From positions 62,001 to 126,000 of the forward strand of contig JAJDXG010000063.1 in assembly GCA_022823365.1 (NCBI GenBank): a DNA stretch of 64,000 bases, read 5' to 3'. The notes under the pieces were generated by a model. It was not told where the DNA came from. It saw only the letters and a list, made by a program, of their open reading frames with translations, and ran no database searches. A program made the position numbers and the translations under genes. Origin of the DNA: Gemmatimonadota bacterium. Lineage in GTDB: Bacteria; Gemmatimonadota; Gemmatimonadetes; Longimicrobiales; Gaopeijiaceae. This document shows positions 58,101-64,000 of the stretch, in pieces (positions within the stretch are counted from its first letter, which is position 1; each line of letters begins with the position of its first letter).

Positions 58101-58685
58101 CGCCATCTCGGCCACGAGCGCCATCGCCTCGTCAGCGCCGGCATGGCCGTTCTCGGCCGCCGAGATCAGGCGCGCCACCGCCCCCGCGTCCCCCCGGCGG
58201 AGCGCCCGCACCTCGGCCTCCGGATCCGCGAGCGAGGACCGGACCGAGCGACGCGCACCCTCGAGCACTTCGTCGATCATCCCCTGGAGCCCCATCGCCC
58301 GCCCGTCGTCGGGAGAGAAGACCCGGTCGATGCCGCGCCGGTGCAGCTCCTCGGCCTCCGCGGGCAGAATGGTCCCGCCGCCGCCGCCGAAGATGCGGAT
58401 GTCCGCGCCCCGCTCGCGCAGCAGGTCGCGCACATAGGTGAAGAACTCCATGTGCCCGCCCTGGTACGAGCTGATCGCGACGGCGTGCGCGTCTTCCTGG
58501 ATCGCGCACTCCACGATCTCGAGGGCGGACCGATTGTGACCCAGGTGGATGACTTCCGCGCCCGAATCCTGGAGGATCCGGCGCATCACGTTGATGGCGG
58601 CGTCGTGCCCGTCGAAGAGCGACGCCGCCGTGACTACGCGGATGGGCTGAGCGGTGCTCGGCGGGGCGGCGGCAAGGCGATCCAT
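55188..58685 (-). CDS. icmF: Fused isobutyryl-CoA mutase (IcmF)
   Basis: An 1165-residue adenosylcobalamin enzyme that interconverts isobutyryl-CoA and n-butyryl-CoA (and, in known members, isovaleryl- and pivalyl-CoA). The three fused parts are visible: the B12-binding domain with DGHDAA (axial His27), a MeaB-type GTPase with P-loop GTGGSGKS at 207-214 and NKFD, and the mutase barrel from about 570. Phe606 in [11 protein letters not shown] occupies the place where methylmalonyl-CoA mutase has tyrosine, supporting IcmF over MCM. A perfect AAGGAGG precedes the ATG. It follows the lipid kinase by ten bases. Confidence 0.94.
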   Translation of the reverse strand: MDRLAAAPPSTAQPIRVVTAASLFDGHDAAINVMRRILQDSGAEVIHLGHNRSALEIVECAIQEDAHAVAISSYQGGHMEFFTYVRDLLRERGADIRIFGGGGGTILPAEAEELHRRGIDRVFSPDDGRAMGLQGMIDEVLEGARRSVRSSLADPEAEVRALRRGDAGAVARLISAAENGHAGADEAMALVAEMATVRRVPVLGVTGTGGSGKSSLVDELVRRYLSGTADGRVAIISVDPSRRRTGGALLGDRIRVNAASSPRVYMRSLATRASTLGLSPHARQAVDVCKAAGFDLIIIETPGIGQFGAEVVGHSDVSLYVMTAEYGAASQLEKIDMLDYADVVAINKFDRPGALDALRDVRKQYRRNHRLWSVPDTALPVYGTVASRFNDAGVNRLYLALLDQLRRKTGASLATERDPVDDDRAEHTPIPPERTRYLAEIVEAGRSYGRRVDEQAALARQLYQLHGAIRLLRGEVGAGDSSGTEMAVAAAASALVGGSDEPDEIAPELPPAAGEDEPLARLIDLYRQTRARLDRRSLALLEEWPAVKRRYQADTYAYQVRGRKVERSLFSESLAGSRIPRVVLPRFRDWGEVLRWRLTENVPGAFPYTAAVFPLRRLEEHPQRMFAGEGGPERTNRRFHFLSRASLANRLSTAFDSVTLYGEDPHERMDIYGKVGNSGVSVASVDDAKKLYSGFNLADPSTSVSMTINGPAPMLLGFFLNAAIDQQCELHIRENGLEAEVEERIQALHRERGVERPRYQGALPEGNDGLGLTLLGVSGDEVLPGDVYERIRRETLAVVRGTVQADILKEDQAQNTCIFSIELALRLMGDIQQYFIDEGVRNFYSVSISGYHIAEAGANPVTQLALTLANGFTYVEYYRSRGMRVDDFAPNLSFFFSNGMDPEYVVLGRVARRIWAKAMKHVYGANARSQRLKYHIQTSGRSLHAQEIAFNDIRTTLQALYALCDNCNSLHTNAYDEAITTPTEESVRRALAIQLVISRELGLSRNENPLQGSFIIEELTDLVEEAVMREFLRLSERGGVLGAMERMYQRGRIQDESLEYESRKHSGELPIVGVNTFLGPEGSPTRVPEEVIRANPEEKDYAIASNRAFRKRNQGRAEAALEELKRVALAGGNTFTALMEACKVCTLGQITSVLYEVGGQYRRNM

Positions 58686-58695
58686 CCAGCCTCCT

Positions 58696-59703
58696 TCACG
58701 GAACGATCACCGGGAGCGCCGACGGGACGACATCCACCCGCACCTCACCCGTGCGCGATTGATGCACGTCGCCGTCGACCTCGTAACGTACACGCTCGTC
58801 GAACTGCACGGCAAAAGCCCGGTCCTGGCGCAGAGAGACGCCCTTCGCGCCCACATGCCTGCCCTTCTCGGCCAGGCTGAACAGGCGCGCGCGGCCCAGA
58901 GGCGAGGAATCGGCGATCGCGCAGGCGTCCAGCCGACCGTCCTCGAGGTCCGCGTTCGGAGCGATCGGGAACCCGCCCCCGAAGATGCGTCCGTTCGATA
59001 TGGTGAGTATGAGGTGCCGTCCTTCCGTGCTCCATCCACCGCCGTCCGTCAGGCGGAGCCGGGGACTCCTGTAAAGCAACAGTTGCTGCAGCGCGGTGAC
59101 CTTGTACAGGACCGCCCCCCGCAGGAAGCGTGCCCGCAGCGTGGCGTCGATGACCGCGATGTCGAAGCCAAAACCCACCAGGTTGAGAAAGTGGCGTGGC
59201 GTGGCGCGCCAGGGCTCGGCGTCATCCACCTCCGGATGCGGCGCCGGCCGCCACTCCGACACCACCCGCCCGACATCGATGCGCCGGGTCCGGCCCGCTG
59301 CCAATGCCGCCACCGCCTGCGCCGGATCCCCGTAGCTCAGCCCGAGGCTCTTGCCGAAGTCGTTGCCGGTCCCCGAGGCCAGGAGTCCCAGCGTGACATC
59401 CGGGCGCCCGGCCGCGACCACGCGATCCGCCACCTGGCTCCAGGTCCCGTCGCCGCCGACCGCCACCACCAGCTTCGCGCCCCCGGAGATGGCCCGGTCC
59501 GCGAGTTCGGCTTCCTCGCCGGGCGCCGTGGTCGCCGCCGACTCCCAGGAGTCGAGATGCCTGTCGAGGAGTTCCCGGTAGAGCGGGATGCGGCGCGCCC
59601 CCCGGCCGTGCCCCGAGGCCGGGTTGAAGATGACGAAGGTGCGCGCCCCGTCGCTCAGATGCGCTCGAGCTCCTCGAATACCTGGACGCCGTCCGTCATC
59701 CAC
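58696..59703 (-). CDS. Diacylglycerol kinase-family lipid kinase
   Basis: A 335-residue lipid kinase with the DAGK catalytic fold: [14 protein letters not shown] at the N-terminus, the nucleotide-binding [35 protein letters not shown], and the C-terminal [23 protein letters not shown]. Members phosphorylate diacylglycerol, undecaprenol, sphingosine or ceramide. The GTG at 59703 overlaps the previous gene by 49 bases; a CTG overlapping its stop (CTGA, 59658) would start at LSDGARTF and may be the true start. In this operon, with an SPT-like enzyme, a sphingoid or ceramide kinase role is an attractive but unproven guess. Confidence 0.88.
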   Translation of the reverse strand: MDDGRRPGIRGARAHLSDGARTFVIFNPASGHGRGARRIPLYRELLDRHLDSWESAATTAPGEEAELADRAISGGAKLVVAVGGDGTWSQVADRVVAAGRPDVTLGLLASGTGNDFGKSLGLSYGDPAQAVAALAAGRTRRIDVGRVVSEWRPAPHPEVDDAEPWRATPRHFLNLVGFGFDIAVIDATLRARFLRGAVLYKVTALQQLLLYRSPRLRLTDGGGWSTEGRHLILTISNGRIFGGGFPIAPNADLEDGRLDACAIADSSPLGRARLFSLAEKGRHVGAKGVSLRQDRAFAVQFDERVRYEVDGDVHQSRTGEVRVDVVPSALPVIVP

Positions 59704-60317
59704 TGCTCGCGGAACGGATAGGTGGACACCCGGTCCAGCGTCAACTGGGAGGTCATGGGGTGCTCGTGGAGCTTCAGCGACCCGGCCTCCTCCTCGTGCT
59801 CGCTGTGCGGCCCCCGCATGTGGATGTCCACCTTGAAGCGGTCTTCGCCGTTGATCATGAACGACTGGTACAGGTGATCGACGGGCTCCGAATCGTGGTC
59901 CGCGACCTCGAAGTCCAGGATCGGCCGGTCACCCTCGCGCACCTCCACGCGCATGCGCCCGTCCGAAGGCAGGAAGCGGATGTCGAGGTCCTTCATGTAG
60001 TGCGGAAGGTGCCAGCGCTCGATGGCGTGCTCGCGCGACGCCTCGGTACTCGTCCCCACCAGGAAGGGATAAAAGGCCGATTTCGCCATGCCCTGGCCCG
60101 GGGCGATCAGCGGCGGCACGATCACCGAGAGCACGATCTCCTGATAGGTGCCGACCATGCTGCCGGTGAAGTCGAAGGCCGTGACGGCCAGGATGCTGGC
60201 TTCGTGCTGGACTTCGAGCGGCTGAAGGTGCGGGGGAAGGATGCGCCGGGCGTCCGACGTGGCGATCTCGAAAAAGGCGCTGACGGCCTGGGAATAGTGA
60301 TATCGGGTCAGGGGCAT
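59655..60317 (-). CDS. Acetoacetate decarboxylase-fold protein
   Basis: A 220-residue protein of the acetoacetate decarboxylase (ADC) superfamily: TYQEIVLSVIVPPLIA, then FYPFLVGTSTEASREHAIERWHLPHYMKDLDIRFL, and later VDHLYQSFMINGEDRFKVDIHMRG. In true ADC the catalytic lysine sits in a PKK motif after this helix; here that place reads PHY, with a lysine two residues on, so decarboxylase activity is doubtful. The ATG at 60317 lies inside the end of the SPT-like gene (ten-base overlap). A hydrolase, aldolase or lipid-binding role is equally possible; related members act on other acids. Confidence 0.75.
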   Translation of the reverse strand: MPLTRYHYSQAVSAFFEIATSDARRILPPHLQPLEVQHEASILAVTAFDFTGSMVGTYQEIVLSVIVPPLIAPGQGMAKSAFYPFLVGTSTEASREHAIERWHLPHYMKDLDIRFLPSDGRMRVEVREGDRPILDFEVADHDSEPVDHLYQSFMINGEDRFKVDIHMRGPHSEHEEEAGSLKLHEHPMTSQLTLDRVSTYPFREQWMTDGVQVFEELERI

Positions 60318-61717
60318 TTTCCGTATTTCTGGAGGATGGAGATGATGATTTCGGCGCCCTCCTCGAGTTCGGACCGGGTGTGCGCCGCCGAGATTGACAT
60401 GCGGAAGCGTGACTTGTGCTTGCCCACGGCGGGGAAGCGGACCGGGTTGATGTAGACCCCCTGGTGCAGCAGGTCCTCGGCGATCTGGAAGATGCCGGCG
60501 TCGTCGCGGATCATGATCGAGATCACCTGCGAGGTGGAATCGCCCACGTCCACGCCGGCCTCTCCGAGCAGCCCGTGCATGTAGCGGGCGTTGTCCCAGA
60601 GCTTTTCGCGCAGTTCCGGCTCGGCCCGCGCGATCTCCAGCGCCTTCAGCAGGCCGGCCGTGACCGGGGGCGGAAGCGCGCACGAGAACACCCGGGAGCG
60701 CGCGAAGCCGCGCAGGTAGTAGATGAGTTCGGCCGGGCCGGCGACGAACCCGCCCAGGCCCCCGAGGCTCTTCGAGAAGGTGCCCAGGTGGATGTCGACC
60801 TCGTCGTCGAGGCCGAAATGCTCCGCGACGCCGCGGCCGTTCGGACCGTAGACGAAGGTGGAATGCGCCTCGTCGATGAGCAGGCGCGCACCGTGCTTCC
60901 TGCACACATCGACGATTTCGGGCAGCTTGGCCACGTCGCCGTCCATCGAGTAGACGCCCTCGACGATCACCAGCTTCTTGCCGCTGAATCCGCGGAGCTT
61001 GCGGTCCAGATCCTCCGGGTTGTTGTGCTTGAAGAAACGTGAGGTCGCCTTGGAGAGGATCATGCCGTCGACGATGCTGGCGTGGGCCAGCTTGTCGGCC
61101 ACGATCAGGTCGCCGGGACGCATCAGCCCCGAGATGAGCCCCACGTTGGCGCTGTATCCCGTCGGGAAGATGAGGGCGCCTTCCTTGCCCTTGAAGTCCG
61201 CCATCTCCGTCGCCAGCCGCTTGTACAGGTCCATGGTGCCCGAGAGCACCGGCGACCCCGAGGCTCCGGCACCGTACTTGCGAACCGCGTCGCAGACCGC
61301 CTCGATCACTTCGGGACGATAGGAAAGGCCCAGGTAGTTGTAGGACGCGAAGTTGATCAGTCCCTCGCGTGTCTCGCTCGTCTTGGGATCGCCGATCTCG
61401 ACACGCGTCGCGGGCGCGGAGCCCATCGGCAGCCCGTAGAGGTAGTAGCCACCGTCGAACTCGGCGTCCTTCCACCATTCGCCGAACGGCTCCAGGATCC
61501 CGAACGGATCCGTGCCCGCCGCGAAGTAGAAGTTGGTGTAGTCGTAGTCGCTGAGTCCGCGAAGCGGCGGCCGCTCGTCCCCCGGCTCGCCCCGGCTCGG
61601 GGCGACCGCCGTCCTCCCGTCCGTCCCGGCGGCGAAGCCATCCCCGGTCCCGTCGCGGGCCGCCCGTCGCGTTGACGCCGAAGCGGATTTCCTGCTAGCG
61701 TTTCCGTTGTCACTCAT
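60308..61717 (-). CDS. Alpha-oxoamine synthase, serine palmitoyltransferase-like
   Basis: A 469-residue fold-type I PLP enzyme of the BioF/KBL/SPT/ALAS family, which condenses an amino acid with an acyl-CoA. Family blocks: LINFASYNYLGLSYRPEVI, GASGSPVLSGTMDLYKRLATEMADF, VEGVYSMDGDVAKL, LLIDEAHSTFVYGPNGRGV and the PLP lysine in LGTFSKSLGGLGG. DEAHS, the SCALPPPV and the GVYINPVRFPAV segments are closer to bacterial serine palmitoyltransferase than to KBL (which has DxSHA) or BioF (DEAHG). The N-terminal 60 residues are low-complexity. The ATG abuts the divergent PlsC ATG (CATATG). SPT identity is a good guess, not proven. Confidence 0.78.
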   Translation of the reverse strand: MSDNGNASRKSASASTRRAARDGTGDGFAAGTDGRTAVAPSRGEPGDERPPLRGLSDYDYTNFYFAAGTDPFGILEPFGEWWKDAEFDGGYYLYGLPMGSAPATRVEIGDPKTSETREGLINFASYNYLGLSYRPEVIEAVCDAVRKYGAGASGSPVLSGTMDLYKRLATEMADFKGKEGALIFPTGYSANVGLISGLMRPGDLIVADKLAHASIVDGMILSKATSRFFKHNNPEDLDRKLRGFSGKKLVIVEGVYSMDGDVAKLPEIVDVCRKHGARLLIDEAHSTFVYGPNGRGVAEHFGLDDEVDIHLGTFSKSLGGLGGFVAGPAELIYYLRGFARSRVFSCALPPPVTAGLLKALEIARAEPELREKLWDNARYMHGLLGEAGVDVGDSTSQVISIMIRDDAGIFQIAEDLLHQGVYINPVRFPAVGKHKSRFRMSISAAHTRSELEEGAEIIISILQKYGKCP

Positions 61718-62542
61718 ATGTTTGCCCGATGTTCTTCCGATCGGACCACACCCGCCATACGGGACACGTCATTGGACCTCCGTGGCGCCTCGACTCTCAC
61801 CGCGCTCGGCGCGGCTTTGCTGGCTTGCGATCTGATTCAGCGCCTCCTGATCGCACCCATGGCGCGATTGCTGCCGGGGAATCGCGACGCTCTGCTCACC
61901 GGGTGGCAGCGCTTCACGGCGCATATGGTCATTTTTTTCCTTCGTCATATGGGCGGGGTCCGTTTCGGCGAACTGCCGGACATCCCGGCAACCGCCGGCG
62001 TGCTGGTGCTCATGAACCACCAGTCGCTGCTGGACATCCCGCTCGTCGTCGCGTCGATGCACGGCGTCTACCCCCGCATCGTGACGCGCCGCCGGTACGC
62101 ACGCGGCGTTCCCCTAATATCCCACATGACAAGGCTGTACCGATACCCCTTGGTCGATGCGAGAGCAACCCTGCGCGGCGAGTTGAAGCGGCTTGGCAGC
62201 GAGGCGGCCGCCTCCACACACCCCCTCATCATCTACCCGGAGGGAACCCGGAGCAGGACCGGCCGCATCGGCCCCTTCAAGACGCTGGGGCTGGCGACCA
62301 TTCTGGCGGCACGCCGCTGGAGCGTGTACGTCGTGGTGGCGGACGGATTGTGGAAGTGGACGCGACTCGGGGACTTCTTCGGGAACCTACCGCTGATGCG
62401 CACCCGAGTCGAGTGCCGGGGACCCTTCGAGTCGCCTGCGGCGGATGAGGATATGGATGGGTTCATCAGAGAGATGCGAAGCGTCATGACCGGCATGCTG
62501 GGCGAAATGCGTGGCGTCGCGCCGGCGGTGGAGCCCGCATGA
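61718..62542 (+). CDS. PlsC-type acyltransferase
   Basis: A 274-residue 1-acyl-glycerol-3-phosphate acyltransferase-like protein. The catalytic NHQSLLD (Nxx-H-x4-D type) and the phosphate-binding YPEGTRSRTGR are present. Two hydrophobic helices lie before them (TALGAALLACDLIQRLLIAP and VIFFLRHMGG). The ATG at 61718 touches the ATG of the divergent SPT-like gene, so the true start may be a TTG at 61772 (DLRGASTL). The stop overlaps the next start (ATGA). It probably makes phosphatidic acid or a related N- or O-acyl lipid; acceptor unproven. Confidence 0.85.
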   Translation: MFARCSSDRTTPAIRDTSLDLRGASTLTALGAALLACDLIQRLLIAPMARLLPGNRDALLTGWQRFTAHMVIFFLRHMGGVRFGELPDIPATAGVLVLMNHQSLLDIPLVVASMHGVYPRIVTRRRYARGVPLISHMTRLYRYPLVDARATLRGELKRLGSEAAASTHPLIIYPEGTRSRTGRIGPFKTLGLATILAARRWSVYVVVADGLWKWTRLGDFFGNLPLMRTRVECRGPFESPAADEDMDGFIREMRSVMTGMLGEMRGVAPAVEPA

Positions 62543-63573
62543 AGCGGATGGAGGCATCCATCGAGCATCTGGTCTCGAGGCTGCGCGAGACCGGCGGCGA
62601 CGGCCTGGTGGCCGTGCTCGCGTACGGCTCGCGGCTCGTGTCGGCAAGCCCGGACCGGCACAGCGCCTGGGACCTGATCGTCGTCGTTGACGACTACGGG
62701 GCGTTCTATCGCGCGCTCTCCGAAGGCGGCTACACGGCGCGCAGCGCGGGCCTGCTGGCCACCGTGAGCCGGGTGCTGGCTCCGACCGTCATCGCCTTCT
62801 GGCCCGCTCCGCCGGACGGTCCGCTGGCCAAGTGCCTCGTGCTTTCGCGCGCCGACTTCCAGCGGGAACTCGGGCCGCGCCGCCTCGACCATTTCTGCCT
62901 GGGCCGCATGGCACATCACATCTCGGTGGTGCATGCCCGCGACCCGGAGGCGGCCGCGTGGGTCGAGGAGCTGATCGCCGGGGCGAGGCGGATGGTGCTC
63001 GACTGGACCCTGCCGTTCCTGGAGGGCTCGTTTTCCGTGGACGACTTCTGCAGGCGCATGCTCGAGATCTCGTACGCCGGAGAGATCCGGCCGGAACGCG
63101 GAGGCCGGGTAAGCGCCGTGTACGAGGCTCAGCGGGAAACACTGCGCGGCATCTACACGCCCATTCTGGAGGCCGAGGTGGCGTCCGGGGCGCTCGAGCG
63201 AACGAACGGCAAGTACCGCGCGGCTCGTCCCGCGTCGTCCGTGGCCCAGCTCAGGTTGAACGCGTATTTCGGCATCAGCAAGGCGCGCGCCACGACCCGC
63301 TGGGTCAAGCACATGCTGACCTTCGACAGCTGGTTCCCCTACATCGTGCGCAAGGTGGAGCGGCGCACCGGGATGACGTTCGAGATCACGCCCCTGGAGC
63401 GGCGCTTCCCCTTCCCGCTGCTGCTTCCCAAGGCGTTGCGGGTGTTGCGGGCCGCGCGCGCGCAATCGACAGCGCACGGCAGGTCCACGGGCGGGCGGGG
63501 ACGCCCGGCGTCCGGGGCCCGGACCAGCGGGAGCGGGAGTTCGGGGGCGTCCAACGGAGCCGGGGCATCGTGA
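62539..63573 (+). CDS. Tam41/Mmp37-like CDP-lipid synthase candidate
   Basis: A 344-residue protein resembling mitochondrial Tam41 (Mmp37), which makes CDP-diacylglycerol from phosphatidate and CTP. The nucleotidyltransferase start is VLAYGSRLVSASPDRHSAWDLIVVVDD, where Tam41 has AYGSG...DFxxxVDD. A second block, VDDFCRRMLEISYAGEIR, then LRGIYTPIL, corresponds to the Tam41 segment with LSYSGDFR and RELYGSIL. The C-terminus is a basic, low-complexity tail. It overlaps both neighbours (PlsC-type before, CDP-alcohol phosphatidyltransferase after), which fits a CDP-lipid role. Resemblance is from memory of the family pattern, not a search. Confidence 0.62.
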   Translation: MKRMEASIEHLVSRLRETGGDGLVAVLAYGSRLVSASPDRHSAWDLIVVVDDYGAFYRALSEGGYTARSAGLLATVSRVLAPTVIAFWPAPPDGPLAKCLVLSRADFQRELGPRRLDHFCLGRMAHHISVVHARDPEAAAWVEELIAGARRMVLDWTLPFLEGSFSVDDFCRRMLEISYAGEIRPERGGRVSAVYEAQRETLRGIYTPILEAEVASGALERTNGKYRAARPASSVAQLRLNAYFGISKARATTRWVKHMLTFDSWFPYIVRKVERRTGMTFEITPLERRFPFPLLLPKALRVLRAARAQSTAHGRSTGGRGRPASGARTSGSGSSGASNGAGAS

Positions 63574-64000
63574 GGTCCGAGCTGACGGCCCTGGCCGTGG
63601 TCGTGGGTCTGGCGCTCGCCACCATGCCCGTCTTTGCCCTGAGCGGCGCCAGCCGCGCGATGGACACGCTCGAGTCCTCGGCCCGGGGCAAGTTCGTGCT
63701 CGGATCCTTCGTGCGCCGCTGGTTCTTCTGGTTCGTGCGGCCGGTGGAGCGGGCGTCGCTGCTCCTCGGCCTTTCGCCCCTCTTCTACAACCTGCTGGGG
63801 TTCGCCTTCGGCGCGGCGGCAGGGTGGTTCTTCGCCTCGGGGCGGTTCGCGATGGGAGGCTGGGCGGTCCTGCTCAGCGGCGTCGCGGATGCCATGGATG
63901 GGCGGGTGGCGCGGGCGCGAGGCCTTGCGGGGCCGCGGGGGGCGTTCCTGGACTCGACCATCGACCGGTTCGCCGAGGTGGCCGCGTTCGTGGGTCTGGC
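63570..64000 (+). CDS. CDP-alcohol phosphatidyltransferase, N-terminal part (3' end outside window)
   Basis: The GTG overlaps the stop of the Tam41-like gene (GTGA), and the frame is open to the window end (143 codons). The full CDP-alcohol phosphatidyltransferase motif, D-x2-D-G-x2-A-R-x8-G-x3-D-x3-D, is present, starting DAMDGRVARARG near residue 110. Hydrophobic segments precede it (an N-terminal ALAVVVGLALATMPVFA and others). This family joins a CDP-activated lipid to an alcohol such as glycerol phosphate, serine or inositol. The head-group acceptor cannot be told from the part seen. Context suggests it acts on the product of the preceding gene. Confidence 0.9.
   Translation, partial: MRSELTALAVVVGLALATMPVFALSGASRAMDTLESSARGKFVLGSFVRRWFFWFVRPVERASLLLGLSPLFYNLLGFAFGAAAGWFFASGRFAMGGWAVLLSGVADAMDGRVARARGLAGPRGAFLDSTIDRFAEVAAFVGL

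Noticed and set aside
58686-58695. Cobalamin riboswitch before icmF
   Set aside because: Only ten bases separate icmF from the lipid kinase, so there is no leader that could hold one.

Overview
The window is a gene-dense, GC-rich stretch (mostly about 70% by eye) of a bacterial chromosome. It has no rRNA, tRNA, insertion sequence or CRISPR array that I could see, and no gene-free gap above 300 bases. Many genes overlap by four bases (ATGA, GTGA, TTGA), and GTG/TTG starts are common. The mix of lipoprotein peptidases, M16 protease pairs, beta-lactamase-fold serine hydrolases, fused isobutyryl-CoA mutase and a compact his operon suggests an uncultured Gemmatimonadota-like bacterium. That assignment is inference; Acidobacteriota or another GC-rich Gram-negative lineage is possible.

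Layout. 1-6479: end of a gamma-glutamyltransferase, an MFS transporter, two tandem paralogous serine hydrolases (-) and a divergent M1 aminopeptidase lipoprotein. 6595-14430: accA, a RicT/PSP1 protein, metG, an M23 endopeptidase, two M16-like proteins that lack the zinc motif, and a coiled-coil lipoprotein. 14481-16859: a MobA-like/XdhC/XdhC-N/DUF402 cluster, as used for molybdenum hydroxylase maturation, with no molybdoenzyme in view. 16908-29159 (all -): a DsbA-like protein with a small partner; gyrA, PLP dehydratase and HAD phosphatase as a coupled set; a small lipoprotein; and uvrA coupled to an active/inactive M16 protease pair.

29224-33091: a 14-bp perfect palindrome upstream of a one-polypeptide two-component system (GAF-PAS-kinase-receiver-DNA-binding), then a TauD-like oxygenase and a STAS protein. 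33125-39911: a complete his operon, hisG-D-C-H-A-B-F-IE, followed by a coupled SPFH protein. 40827-48134: an HExxH lipoprotein, an alpha/beta hydrolase, a small TonB-plug-like lipoprotein, leuS and tkt.

48204-51094 looks accessory, with lower GC: a Fic AMPylase and an AAA/DUF4143 ATPase. Directly upstream of the ATPase lie four contiguous 23-bp direct repeats, the most striking non-coding structure in the window. 51090-54149 is a DUF5107/TPR lipoprotein.

54329-64000 is a lipid region. One arm (-) holds a serine-palmitoyltransferase-like alpha-oxoamine synthase, an acetoacetate-decarboxylase-fold protein, a diacylglycerol-kinase-family lipid kinase, IcmF and a lone ABC membrane domain. The divergent arm (+) holds a PlsC-type acyltransferase, a Tam41/Mmp37-like cytidylyltransferase candidate and a CDP-alcohol phosphatidyltransferase cut off by the window end. 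Together they could build a sphingoid or other phospholipid with a CDP-activated intermediate; that pathway is my inference and a main candidate for something new here.
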